This document shows positions 32,740 to 43,259 of a stretch of 64,000 nucleotides of DNA, in pieces. Source of the stretch: Lolium rigidum (Eukaryota; Streptophyta; Magnoliopsida; Poales; Poaceae). Under the pieces are notes generated by a model. That model saw nothing but the letters and a program-made list of their open reading frames with translations. It made no database searches and was not told the DNA's origin. The stretch covers positions 330,505,090 through 330,569,089 of the forward strand of contig NC_061514.1 in assembly GCF_022539505.1 (NCBI RefSeq), in the 5' to 3' direction. Position 1 is the stretch's first letter. Every line of letters starts with the position of its first letter. The position numbers were made by a program, and so were the translations under genes.

Positions 32740-34192
32740 CCTGGTGGGCCCAGGAGGTAGGCTGGCGTGGCCCAGGCCCTGGCCGCGCCGCCTTACCCTC
32801 TCACATCCTCTTCGACCCTCTGACGCCGCCTCTTCGCCTATTTAAGCCCCTCGACCTAAAACCTCGAGACGGAAAAGCCACGGTACGAGAAACCTTCCGG
32901 AGCCGCCGCCATCGCGAAGCCAAGATCCGGGGGACAGGAGTCTCCGTTCCGGCACGCCGCCGGGACGGGGAAGTGCCCCCGGAAGGCTCCTCCATCGACA
33001 CCACCGCCATCTTCATCAACGCTGTTGTCTCCCATGAGGAGGGAGTAGTTCTCCATCGAGGCTCGGGGCTGTACCGGTAGCTATGTGGTTCATCTCTCTC
33101 CTATGTACTTCAATACAATAATCTCATGAGCTGCCTTACATGATTGAGATTCATATGATGATGCTTGTAATATAGATGTCATTATGCTAGTCAAGTGGAT
33201 TTTACTTATGTGATCTCCGGAGACTCCTTGTCCCACGTGTGTAAAGGTGACGAGTGTGTGCACCGTGTGGGTCTCTTAGGCTATATTTCACAGAATACTT
33301 ATTCACCGTTATGAATGGCATAGTGAAGTGCTTATTTATATCTCTTTATGATTGCAATGTGTTTTGTATCACAATTTATCTATGTGCTACTCTAGTGATG
33401 TTATTAAAGTAGTTTATTCCTCCTCGCACGGTGTAATGGTGACGAGTGTGTGCATCGTGTTAGTACTTGGCGTAGGCTATGATTGTGATCTTTTGTAGAT
33501 TATGAAGTTAACTATTGCTATGATGGTATTGATGTGATCTATGCCTCCTTTCGTAGCGTGAAGGTGACGAGTGTGCATGCTATGTTAGTACTTGGTTTGG
33601 TTATGTTGATCTGTCATGCACTCTAAGGTTATTTAAATATGAACATCGAATATTGTGGAGCTTGTTAACTCCGGCATTGAGGGTTCGTGTAATCCTACAC
33701 AGTTAGTGGTGTTCATCATCCAACAAGAGGGTGTAGAGTCTAGCATTTATCTATTCTGTTATGTGATCAATGTTGAGAGAGTCCACTAGTGAAAGTATGA
33801 TCCCTAGGCCTTGTTCCTAAATACTGCTATCGCTGCTTGTTTATCGTTTCTACCGTATCTGTATCGCCTGCAATATTACCACCATCAATCACACGCCGAT
33901 CCCGGGCAAAGCACTTTTCTCGGTGCCGTTGCTACTGCTCATACTTATTCATACCACCTGTATTTCACTATCTCTTCGCCGAACTAGTGCACCTATTAGG
34001 TGTGTTGGGGACACAAGAGACTTCTTGCTTTGTGGTTGCAGGGTTGCATGAGAGGGATATCTTTGACCTCTTCCTCCCTGAGTTCGATAAACATTGGGTG
34101 ATCCACTTAAGGGAAACTTGCTGCTATTCTACAAACCTCTGCTCTTGGAGGCCGAACACTGTCTACAAGAATAGAAGCTCCCGTAGACATCA
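32740..34192 (+). repeat. Truncated 5' LTR of element D
   Basis: Matches the 3' two thirds of the element B LTR and ends GTAGACATCA as B does. It carries three repeats of GTGTAA/GTGAAGGTGACGAGTGTG-type sequence (33240-33570). Confidence 0.8.
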
Positions 34193-34202
34193 AGCACTTT
34201 TC

Positions 34203-34220
34203 TGGCGCCGTTGCCGGGGA
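34203..34220 (+). other. Primer binding site of element D (tRNA-Asp)
   Basis: TGGCGCCGTTGCCGGGGA, a perfect complement to the tRNA-Asp 3' end, ten bases inside the LTR. Confidence 0.8.
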
Positions 34221-34356
34221 GGAAAGGTAAAAGGCACTCATACTCCAGTTTCAGGTAACAGTACTTTTCTTGCGCTATTGTGTGTGTGCTCGAAGCTATT
34301 TCCTTTAGATCCTGCAATTGCATCTTTTTGTTTCTTGTTTACACTAGTTTGGCATA

Positions 34357-35067
34357 ATGGACAACAATGAGCTTCTTATTCTATTTCCTGATTTAAGACA
34401 TGGATGGTTTGATCTGAAAATTAAAAAACCCATGGAACATGTTAGCATGAATACTTTGAATACCATTGTTGCTAATGATATGGAAAATTCTAAGCTTGGG
34501 GAAGCTGGCTTTGATGAGCATGATATTTTTAGTCCCACAAGCATTGAGGAGAAAATTTTCTTTGATGATACTTTGCCTCCAATTTATGATGATTATAATG
34601 ATAGTAGTCTTTTGTTACCGCCTGTTATGGAGGATAAATTTGATTATGATTACAATATGCCTCCTATATTTGATGATAGCTACTTTGTTGAATTTGCTCC
34701 CGCTATTACTAATAAAATTGATTATGCTTATGAGGAGAGTAATAATTTTATGCATGAGACTCATGATAAGAATGCTTTATGTGATAGTTATATTGTTGAG
34801 TTTGCTCATGATACTACTGAAAGTTATTATGAGAGAGGAAAATATGGTTGTAGAAATTTTCATGTTACTAAAACACCTCTCTATATGCTGAAATTTTTGA
34901 AACTACACTTGTTTTATCTTCCTGATCTTGTCACTTTGCTCTTCATGAATTTATTTGTGTACAAGATTCCTTTTCATAGGAAGCATGTTAGGCTTAAAGT
35001 TGTTTTGAATTTGCCTCTTGATGCTCTCTTTTGCTTCAAATACTATTTCTTGCGAGTGCATCATTAA
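34357..35067 (+). CDS. Capsid-less gag-type protein of element D, intact 236-aa ORF
   Basis: ATG start, uninterrupted to the TAA after FLRVHH. Residues 1-60 (MDNNELLILFPDLRHGWFDL, then KIKKPMEH) match the N-terminus of the B gag. Residues about 140-236 (TTESYYERGKYGCRNFHV, KLHLFYLPDLVTLLFMNLF, LNLPLDALFCFKYYF) match its C-terminus almost residue for residue. The capsid, zinc knuckle and Lys-rich run between them are absent, replaced by an Asp/Tyr-rich acidic stretch (PPIYDDYNDS, DYDYNMPPIFDD). The joints are in frame. A hydrophobic segment near the C-terminus could be a membrane or packing helix. Function is unknown. Whether it is still expressed is doubtful because the element has lost both ends. 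Confidence 0.65.
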   Translation: MDNNELLILFPDLRHGWFDLKIKKPMEHVSMNTLNTIVANDMENSKLGEAGFDEHDIFSPTSIEEKIFFDDTLPPIYDDYNDSSLLLPPVMEDKFDYDYNMPPIFDDSYFVEFAPAITNKIDYAYEESNNFMHETHDKNALCDSYIVEFAHDTTESYYERGKYGCRNFHVTKTPLYMLKFLKLHLFYLPDLVTLLFMNLFVYKIPFHRKHVRLKVVLNLPLDALFCFKYYFLRVHH

Positions 35068-37114
35068 AACTGCTGAGCCCATCTTAATGGCTATAAAGAA
35101 AACACTTCTTGGGAGATAACCCATGTGTTTATTTTACTACAACAATTTTGTTTTATATTTGAGTCTTGGAAGTTGTTTACTACTGTAGCAACCTCTCCTT
35201 ATCTTAGTTTTGTGTTTTGTTGTGCCAAGTAAAGTCGTTGATAGTAAGGTTCATACTAGATTTGGATTACTACGCAGAAAACAGATTTCTGTCTGTCACG
35301 AATCTGGGCAAAATTATCTGTAGGTAACTCAGAAAATTATGCCAATTTACGTGAGTGATCCACAGATACGTACGCAACTTTCATTCAATTTGAGCATTTT
35401 CATTTGAGCAAGTCTGGTGCCTCAATAAAATTCGTCTTTACGGACTGTTCTGTTTTGACAGATTCTGCCTTTTATTTCGCATTGCCTCTTTTGCTATGTG
35501 GGATGGATTTCTTTGTTCCATTAACTTCCAGTAGCTTTGGGCACTGTCCAGAAGTGTTAAGAATGATTGTGTCACCTCTGAACATGTGAATTTTTGATTA
35601 TGCACTAACCCTCTAATGAGTTTGTTTCGAGTTTGGTGTGGAGGAAGTTTTCAAGGGTCAAGAGAGGAGGATGATATACTACGATCAAGAAGAGTGAAAA
35701 GTCTAAGCTTGGGGATGCCCCGGTGGTTCATCCCTGCATATTTCAAGAAGACTCAAGCATCTAAGCTTGGGGATGCCCAATGCATCCCCTTCTTCATCGA
35801 CAAATTATCAGGTTCCTTCTCTTGAAACTATATTTTTATTCGGTCACATCTTATGTACTTTACTTGGAGCGTCTGTTTGTTTTTGTTTTTGTTTTTGTTT
35901 GAATAAATTCATGCTTGTGTGGGAGAGAGACACGCTCCGCTGGTTCGTATGAACATATGTGTTCTTAGCTTTTAGTATTCATGGCGAAGGTTGAAAGCTG
36001 CTTCGTTAATTGTTATATGGTTGGAAACGAGAAAATGCTACATGTAGTAATTGGTATGATGTCTTGAATAATGTGATACTTGGCAATTGTCGTGCTCATG
36101 TTTAAGCTCTTGCATCATATATTTTGCACCTATTAATGAAGAAATACATAGAGCTTGCTAAAATTTGGTTTGCATAATTGGTCTCTCTAAAGTCTAGATA
36201 ATTTCTAGTATTGAGTTTGAACAACAAGGAAGACGGTGTAGAGTCTTATAATGTTTTCAATATGTCTTTTATGTGAGTTTTGCTGTACCGCTTCATCCTT
36301 GTGTTTGTTTCAAATAGCCTTGCTAGCCTAAACCTTGTATCGAGAGGGAATACTTCTCATGCATCCAAAATCCTTGAGCCAACCACTATGCCATTTGTGT
36401 CCACCATACCTACCTACTACATGGTATTTCTCCGCCATTCCAAAGTAAATTGCTTGAGTGCTACCTTTAAATTTCTATCCTCTACCTTTACAATATATAG
36501 CTCATGGGACAAATAGCCTAAAAACTATTGTGGTATTGAATATGTACTTATGCACTTTATCTCTTATTAAGTTGCTTGTTGTGCGATAACCATGTTCCTG
36601 GGGACGCCATCAACTACTCTTTGTTGAATATCATGTGAGTTGCTATGCATGTCCGTCTTGTCTGAAGTAAGGGAGATTTACCACCTATTTAATGGTTAGA
36701 GCATGCATATTGTTAGAGAAGAACATTTGGCCGCTAACTAAAGCCATGAATCATGGTGGAAGTTTCAGTTTTGGACATATATCCTCAATCTCATATGAGA
36801 ACATTAATTGTTGCTACATGCTTATGCATTAAAGGGAAGTCCATTATCTGTTGTCTATGTTGTCCCGGTATGGATGTCTAAGTTGAGAATAATCAATAGC
36901 GAGAAATTCAATGCGAGCTTTCTCCTTAGACCTTTGTACAGACGGCATAGAGGTACCCCTTTGTGATACTTGGTTAAAACATGTGCATTGCGATAATCCC
37001 GGTAATCCGAGCTAATTAGGACAAGGTGCAGGTACTATTAGTATACTATGCATGAGGCTTGCAACTTATAAGATATAATTTACATAACACATATGCTTTA
37101 TTACTACCGTTGAC
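35068..37114 (+). other. Non-coding 3' region of element D
   Basis: Homologous to the 3' regions of A, B and C. AAGCTTGGGGATGC motifs occur at 35705 and 35763. The region breaks off in ACTACCGTTGAC, which in A and C is followed by about 540 further bases before the purine tract. Confidence 0.7.
35769..35789 (+). other. Conserved hairpin in element D
   Basis: The stem is GGGGATGC / GCATCCCC with loop CCAAT. One base differs from the A, B and C version, but the stem still pairs. Confidence 0.6.
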
Positions 37115-37738
37115 GTGAATAACTCAAAAAAAATAGAAGAACGGTAGGTAGATAGTAAAGAAAAGAACTAATCATAATATCTATCTTTCCAAATCTATCT
37201 TTCAAAGATTCACTAAAAAGATTAATAAAACTGAGAAAATTAATTCGGAAACAAAAAATTTTGAAGCTCCATTGTGGAATTCAGACCTAACCATTCAAGG
37301 AGAACCAAAACCGTTTACCTGGGTAGACACTGTTCCGCCGCAACCCACACAATAAAGTGATGGGCCAGGGCGAACAAGGGCCAGGAAGACACCTTTTTCA
37401 AACCTGCTCTGCTCCCATTTAAGGAAAAAAAATTTCACGTTCTTCCTGAAAGTAAGGGAGGATTAGGCTATAAATGCATAAGCCGGTAAAGAGTAAAGGA
37501 ATGCCTGCCTATCCATAGCGGGCAAATTGCTGCATATTCAAGTCACCCAATTCTACATATCCACTCGGAGGAAAGTCTTTTCGTAATGGATGACCCTCGA
37601 AACCATAATCCGTTGATAGTCATATTTAGAATCTTTCCGCGGTCCGCTTTCGTTTACAATTCTTTCGTACTCTCTTCTCTTTACCACGCGATAGGTCGGC
37701 GAAGCGTGAGCGGGCGCTCCACCGGGTGCGTGATCTAA
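37115..37738. other. Non-TE DNA, possibly organelle-derived
   Basis: Lies between the broken end of element D and a Harbinger terminus. It has no LTR or TIR character. The right half contains the nad9-like stretch below, and the surrounding 250 bases have the even base composition of plant mitochondrial DNA. Confidence 0.45.
37551..37617 (-). pseudogene. nad9: Fragment resembling mitochondrial nad9 (NUMT)
   Basis: Read on the minus strand, one frame gives [16 protein letters not shown], one substitution, then SGYVE. This is the conserved C-terminal block of plant mitochondrial NADH dehydrogenase subunit 9, a complex I subunit. Similarity stops on both sides of about 65 bases. The source could therefore be a chimeric mitochondrial ORF or a rearranged nuclear insertion. 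There is no start or stop, so it is not functional. Confidence 0.55.
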
Positions 37739-39011
37739 GAGCATCTCCACCGGCGGTCCCGATAGCTTATCGAGGGCCGGGAGTGAAAATGTGCTCGCAC
37801 CGGCGCGACCCAAACGGCGCCCGCCAAATTTGGAGCCCAATAGAATCGCCAAGCAACCCCGTGCCGGCCCCTTCGCCAAGGGCGTGAATCGGGCGCGCCG
37901 GCGCGCTCGCGAGGCTGAAAATTTTGGGCGTGGGAGCCGCCTCGTCGCCCACACATCCCAAAAGTCGACGCCAGCAGGGAGTGGTGGGGCCAACGTGTCA
38001 GCGGCTCATTCAATTTTAACCTAATCGTCGCCTACCTCACGACGGGAGTTATTGAGCCGCAGCGGCGGTGCAGTTTCCGCAGAAGTGCAGCGAACCGTCC
38101 CGTCGCACGCGCCTTGCTCTTCGTGCCGCCGTTAATGAGCGCCACCGCTCCCCCGCTCCCGTGGTGTTCGAGTTCGTCCTCGTCCTCGTCCTCAAGGGCG
38201 ACCCACGCGGCATCCGGAGGCTGCCGGACACCTTCGCCGACTTCGTCGCCGACAACGACCGCCGGCCACGCCGCATCCGCGGGAGGCTGCGTGCGGCTAC
38301 TACCGGTGGATCGTGGATGTGATCTACGACGCGCGCGGCAAGATGTACCTCCACATCGGCTGGGAGAAGTTCGCGCGCCACCACCGCCTCCAAGCCGGCT
38401 TCGTGCTCGTGTTCTCCTACTTTGGCGACAGGGACATGAGCGTCAAGGTGTTCGACGAGACGCGTAGCCGCCGCCACTACCACGGCGACAACGCCGAGGA
38501 GGACGATGACTCGAGTGTTGTTTCTTCGCAGCGAATATCAGCACACATGTTTTTGGATGTTCTTCCTCGAAAGAACCAATAGAGGCACCCTCACCAACTG
38601 GATTTTTCAGTTTGGGTGATCGGTGTGCCCTCGAGTGTTCTTTCTTGGCGAGCGAACACACGAAACCTGCGATGATCGGCCTAGTTAGGTTTAGTTTTTT
38701 GCAATATTTTATATATATGTAACCATGGTTCAAATTATGTATTAGTTTGTGGAAAACCATGTTCCAAACTATATCTTCATGTAAACCGCGTTCCCAATTA
38801 TGTATTAGTTTGTGGAATAAAATGTTTCTTATTCAATTTTCTATGCATTTATTTATAATTTTAATTTAAAACATCTATCAAGACCGCCGTTTTGGGAGCG
38901 TCGATGTGGGAACAGCTTCCCTAAATAGAGGATGTTGTGCCGACATCCCCCAAACAGAGGTGCTCAACGCCCTTGCCGACGCCTACTTGGCGGCTGCCGG
39001 TGGAGATGCTC
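37739..39011 (+). mobile_element. Harbinger-type element with captured B3 gene
   Basis: The ends GAGCATCTCCACCGG and CCGGTGGAGATGCTC are perfect 15-base inverted repeats of the same type as the Harbinger element at 834. The flanking trinucleotides are TAA (37736-37738) and CAA (39012-39014), one mismatch. There is no transposase or ORF1 inside. The cargo is a plant-gene-like B3 coding segment, so this looks like a Pack-type non-autonomous Harbinger. Confidence 0.75.
38068..38583 (+). pseudogene. B3 DNA-binding domain protein fragment
   Basis: Frame one (38068-38300) reads MQFPQKCSEPSRR, then VFEFVLVLVLKGDPRGIRRL and PDTFADFVADN. A small indel near 38285 moves it to a second frame: YYRWIVDVIYDARGKMYLHI, GWEKFARHHRLQAGFVLVF, DMSVKVFDETRSRRHYH, an acidic stretch, and a stop at 38583. 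The order (beta strands around the LP-FA box, then GWEKFARHHRLQAGFVLVF) is the plant B3 fold of the REM type, which binds DNA in the nucleus. With one frameshift it is a pseudogene at present. The acidic tail and C-terminus look like original sequence. Confidence 0.8.
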
Positions 39012-39495
39012 CAAATCCCGAGCCAGGTGTCCTTGTTGTCCTCATGACTCGCACATGAACTCGTCACATGGTGCCGAACTGCCCTGACCCAGAAAGCCAT
39101 GCTTAGATCTTTACTTTGGCTTCATACAGTGTGTATATGAAAGCGGTTGAAAGAGCAGGGTCAAGGGAGAGCATGCAATCCAGGATATGAGAAAGCACAA
39201 CTCTCCGCAGAAGTGCAAGCCTCACACATGGTAAGTTGAGCCGAGGAAAAAGCACAGCAGCCGGGTAAGTCAGCGAAGACCGCTGCTAGGGTGGAGGACA
39301 CCGTCTGCTCCGCCACCAAGAATATCTCTGCCGCCATTGTGCGCAGGGCCGACAGTATGCTCAGGACGACGACAACCACAAGTCGATGGCGATGCTGCCA
39401 GATCAGGGAGAGGGGGATCAGAAGATAGAGGAGGCCCGGAGCGGAAATAAGAGATGAGGGAAGCACCTCGACGCCCGACGCTGGCACCTTGTACA

Positions 39496-40209
39496 GGGCA
39501 AAAGCTATACACCGACCAGGTGCTACCGGCCGACCGGCCACCGCACACCCCCTGGTCGGGTATGGGCCAGGCCCATTTGGGTCTGTTTAGCCTGTGCAGT
39601 TCGTTTTTGCTTTTTCTTTTTTTTCTTTTCTGGTTTCTTTTTCTGTTTTCTGTTTTCTTTTCTTTTTTCTGTTTTCGGTTTTGATTATATTTTTTTGATT
39701 CGAAAATTTTAATTTATAAAAAAATTTAAAAAAAATAAAAAATGTTCAAATTTGAAAACCGTTCAAATCAAAAAACCGTTCTAATTTGAAAACCGTTCAA
39801 ATTTAAAAACCGTTCAAATATGAAATTTGTTCAAATTTAAAAATTGTTTAAAATTTTAAAATGTTCAAATTTATACTTTTTTCAAATTTAAAAAATATTC
39901 AAATGTAAATTTTGTTCAAATTTAAAATTTGTTCACATCGAAAATTGTTCAAATCCAAAAATTGTTCATATAAAAAAAACTAGAAAATAATGCTTTAAAT
40001 TTTTCAAAAATATACAAATTTGTATTCTTTGTTTTTTCGAAAAAATTTCACATTGGCATTTTAAATTTTTTAAAAAAGAAAAGAAATGAAACAGCAGAAA
40101 AGGAGAAAAACAGAAAAAAAAACGAAAACAGACGTCATCGGGTCGGCCAACGAGCACTCGGGGGTGCGGTGGCTGGTCCGCACCGACCAGGGTGGTGTAT
40201 AGCACCTCC
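39496..40209. mobile_element. Short TIR element (Mutator/hAT-like MITE)
   Basis: Imperfect inverted ends share GCTATACACC...CCACCGCAC...; the similarity extends about 90 bases. CTTGTACA precedes the left end (39488-39495) and CTTGTACG follows the right end (40210-40217), an eight-base duplication with one mismatch. The core (39600-40120) is low complexity, made of GTTCAAATTTGAAAA-type words. There is no gene. Eight bases fits hAT, while long inverted ends fit Mutator, so the class is left open. Confidence 0.6.
39700..39975. repeat. GTTCAAATTTAAAA-word low-complexity tract
   Basis: About 20 variants of AACCGTTCAAATTTGAAA / TTGTTCAAATTTAAAA follow one another without fixed period. They form the middle of the TIR element. 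Confidence 0.75.
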
Positions 40210-40344
40210 CTTGTACGAGCGCATGATGCGGTACAACCCCATTGCCCCCACCTCGAAGGTGTTGAGAAATCCAAGTTTGTACCCGGCGGCATATTGGTAG
40301 AATTGAACCCCGTGGGTCTGCCGCCATCGAGCAGAGCACGACAA

Positions 40345-41396
40345 TCGTAGCGTAGGATCAGGGCCGGTCCTGGGATTTCACCGGCCTGGGCGAAATCGAA
40401 TCTAGGGCCCCTTAATACAAACACTATAATAAATATTAAATGTTATGGAAATATTGCCGTCAATAATTAGTACATATTATGTTAAGAAAATCTTCTAACA
40501 TATATAGATTATATATATGCAACTCGCGAGGTTTGGTATCTTCGGCGATTGCCACTTTCTCATGCCTTGGGTGTGGGGCCTGCTATCATCCCACACCGGC
40601 GACAACTATGGCCAGAAGGAGAGAACGTCCCGCTACTGCTCACCAAGGTGTTTCGGCATGAGGCCGATGGAGTAGCCGTTCTCGTCTCCGCCATGGCGCA
40701 ACAGGAGATGTCGCCGTGTGTAGAAACCTAAGCAGTGCTCCCAACATAATGTGTGATCATAGAGATTGACGCGGCGCCGGAGTCGTTGACCAGGTTGTAG
40801 TCGATCGAGAGAAAACTTAGTCGTTGAGGAAGGATGCGGATGCTGCCTCGACTTTGAAGTTGAAGGGGTGGAGGTGCCCTCCCTCTGGCCTAGATGTCGT
40901 TCACGGCCTCGCCGAAGACCTCCGCGTCTCAAACACGGTGGAGGGCCTCGTCGGTCACGATTATTGCCAGGTCAGAGAAGAGGGACAACCGATCGCTAGC
41001 AGACCGCCTAAGACAGCCTAGCCCGCCAAACCACAGCTGTTGGCGATCTTACTTCCATGGCCACCCACTCTTCCTGTCGCCGACGGTCGCCACCGTGTAC
41101 GATCGTGATCAAGGATGGGAAAGATGTCACAGGCTGTATCAATCTGATCCTAGATCCCCGCGCCTACAGTGCTTAGCTTATATTTTTGGACACGGGTGTA
41201 GTAGCTAGTTTGTTACACGCCATAATCAATATGAGCTAAAAAGTAGGAGGCATGGCGTTGTGCACCACGGTTAACCGGAATAGATTGTTGTGCGCTTGCA
41301 TTTGGCATGTAAATAGTGAAAAGTGTGATATCACGAGAAGTGTGACATTGCATGTTTCAGCTTAATAGTAAAGACTGATTCATTTTTCTCGAAAGG
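40345..41396. other. Unassigned DNA with GC-rich coding-like patch
   Basis: At 40358 CAGGGCCGGTCCTG resembles a hAT terminal repeat, but no partner was found. 40600-41020 is GC-rich and has coding-like frames on both strands, none recognised. 41030-41396 is non-coding. Confidence 0.35.
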
Positions 41397-42935
41397 TTTT
41401 TTTTTTTTTGAGGAATCAACGGGGGGCGATTTGTCCACCTGAACTCATGTATTTCAATAAAATGTCAAATACAAGTGTCGATCCCCGGGGGTGAGGGGGG
41501 CTGAAACCAGCACCCATCGGGGGTCCGGGGTGGCGCGTAGGTGGTCAACGATCATAGCAACCACCCGGGTAGTAGACATGGGGTCTTCGTCGAAGACCAT
41601 CTTGTTCCGGGGCTTCCATACTGACCAAAGGAGAGCAAGGATGGCGGTGTTGCGCGTGTTGACGGGCATCCGAGGCAGATTCTCAGAGAGGCCATCAAGG
41701 AGAGCCGGAGGGTCGGCGCCGTCGTGAGGTCGCATCGAGGGGGAGACGATGTTCCATAAAGGTCTGAGGCGGGGACAACAGACGAGTAAGTGTGCAATGC
41801 TTCCCTCGGTCCCTGGGCAAAACGGGCAGTCGGGGAGGGCACACACCGAGACGGTGCAGCAGCGCGCGAGTTCTGGTTCTTTGGAGACGGAGGATCCGGA
41901 AGAACACTCGCACTTTGAGTGGAGCGAAGCAGTTCCATTTGATGTCCTGGTCGGGGACGACTCCTGTGCTGAAGTTGGTGGAGGGCCCGAGGGTGATGGT
42001 ATGCATGTCCGGCGTCATGGTGAGGGAGATTCGCGAGAGGCAGGCGCGCACATAGTCTAGCTCACCGGCGGCAGCAGCGGTCACACGGTGGGTGGCATGG
42101 ATATCTACAGCCCCGCACTCGAGGGTGTCTGCGACTGAGGCGAGGGGGCGGATGCAATATGAGTAGGCTGCAGGCAGGGCCACATACGGGGGACCCGGGG
42201 GCTCCATGAGTCATGCCAGAGGGAGGTCGAGCGACCGTCACAGGGATCCACCCTAGTAATAGAGCGGTACAGGGGGAGAAGTGCCTGGAAGCACCTCCAG
42301 GCGGGCGTGGCCGCCTGGGGGTGGTCACCGAGGTAGCTGCGCTTTACCCACCTAGTCCACGGGGAGTCCCGTCCAGAGAAAAGGCCATGCAAGACTTTCA
42401 GCAGGAGGCATTTGTTTTGGAGGCCAAGATCCGTTATGCTGAGGCCACCTTCGGAACTTAGTCGACATACGTAGTCCCAAGCAACCTGGCAGTCGCCACC
42501 AGAGCATTTCTCCATTGCTTTCCAGAACATCGCCCCGCCGGGGCCTGTCCATCTTCACGAGGGTCCCGTTTGGGATAGGTAGGACGGACATCGCGAACGA
42601 CGGGAGGGCGGACAAAACCGCATTAGTGAGAGTGAGACGCCCGCCAATGGGGAGCAGGGACGTACGCCAGCCCGAGATGCGCCCGGAGATCTTGATTGAA
42701 AGGAATTCCGGTGCCGACACTCTGGAAGTTTATGGTCCGATAAAGGCAGCCCAAAGTAGGTTTGGGGGAAGGACGAGACGGAGCAGCTGAGAATGCCGGC
42801 AAGCTCGGAGGCAAGGTCCTCCGGAACGACGCCAACGGGGACGAAGGTGCTCTTGTGGAAATTGATGCGAAGACCAGTTGCTTGGGAGAAAAGGTCGAGG
42901 ATTTCTTTGAGGCGACGGACCTGCGAGTGTTTGGC
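41397..42935 (-). mobile_element. LINE (L1-like, RIX), 5'-truncated
   Basis: The poly-A tail appears as a T run at 41397-41409. On the minus strand, the C-terminal half of an L1-type ORF2 can be followed through several frames to the RNase H-less zf-RVT end. The 5' end is lost near 42935, the usual result of incomplete target-primed reverse transcription. No target duplication was identified. Confidence 0.8.
41454..42935 (-). pseudogene. LINE ORF2 (reverse transcriptase C-terminus, zf-RVT), broken
   Basis: In minus-strand order: RRLKEILDLFSQATGLRINF (end of the RT palm/thumb), SSFPQTYFGLPLSDHKL, ISGRISGWRTSLLPIGGRLT, QVAWDYVCRLSSEGGLSITD, then the zf-RVT zinc-binding motif CALPDCPFCPGTEGSIAHLL, then AILALLWSVWKPRNKMVF. 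At least four frame changes separate these blocks. Endonuclease and the catalytic FADD are missing through 5' truncation. This is not functional. Confidence 0.8.
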
Positions 42936-43259
42936 CCATACATATATGTTTTGTCTTACGCCGTTTTTTAAACGTTTGACCAGATTCTTTGAGAACAATC
43001 ACATCATACAGTAGTAAATCAATACTATCAATATATCATATATCCAAATCAACATCTACATCCACAAGAAATGTCGGCATGGAATGGCGAATGATGATGA
43101 TATCAGAAGATGAACCTGAAGCATCGTGTGAGGCATTGATATACATACATTCGGATGAACAAACATCCAGTACTAGTAATTAAGTAGGGATACTTGCACG
43201 CAAACGACACAATGTCAATACTGGAATCGGACACGATCCCACACCGGAAATGGCGGCGA
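42936..43259. other. Downstream flank of the USP gene
   Basis: AT-rich DNA between the LINE truncation point and the stop codon of the USP gene. It presumably contains the USP 3' UTR; no canonical AATAAA is obvious on the minus strand. Confidence 0.5.

Larger units (their letters stand above)
32740..37114 (+). mobile_element. LTR retrotransposon D, truncated at both ends
   Basis: A relative of B. The first few hundred bases of the 5' LTR are missing: similarity starts near 32740 inside the GC-rich leader. The 3' end stops at 37114 in the non-coding 3' region, before the purine tract and 3' LTR. It retains a tRNA-Asp primer site, an intact 236-codon ORF, and the shared 3' region with the hairpin. 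No capsid, protease or polymerase is present. Confidence 0.82.
39161..40344 (-). pseudogene. Unknown membrane-protein reading frame split by a transposon
   Basis: On the minus strand the right flank of the TIR element reads GVQFYQYAAGYKLGFLNTF, then EVGAMGLYRIMRSYK. The left flank continues in the same frame as VPASGVEVLPSSLISAPG, then LLYLLIPLSLIWQHRH, then LVVVVVLSILSALRTMAAEI, then a Cys-rich stretch. The seam is the duplicated CTTGTAC target site, so the frame was continuous before insertion. Two hydrophobic segments suggest a membrane protein. I do not recognise the family; intron structure and the true ends are unknown. Confidence 0.4.

Noticed and set aside
32500..32740. Plastid-like look of the sequence left of element D
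   Set aside because: I could not match it to any specific plastid gene by reading; reported only as something to align.
40356..40400. CAGGGCCGGTCCTGGG resembling a hAT terminal repeat
   Set aside because: No inverted partner or eight-base duplication was found downstream, so the element could not be bounded.
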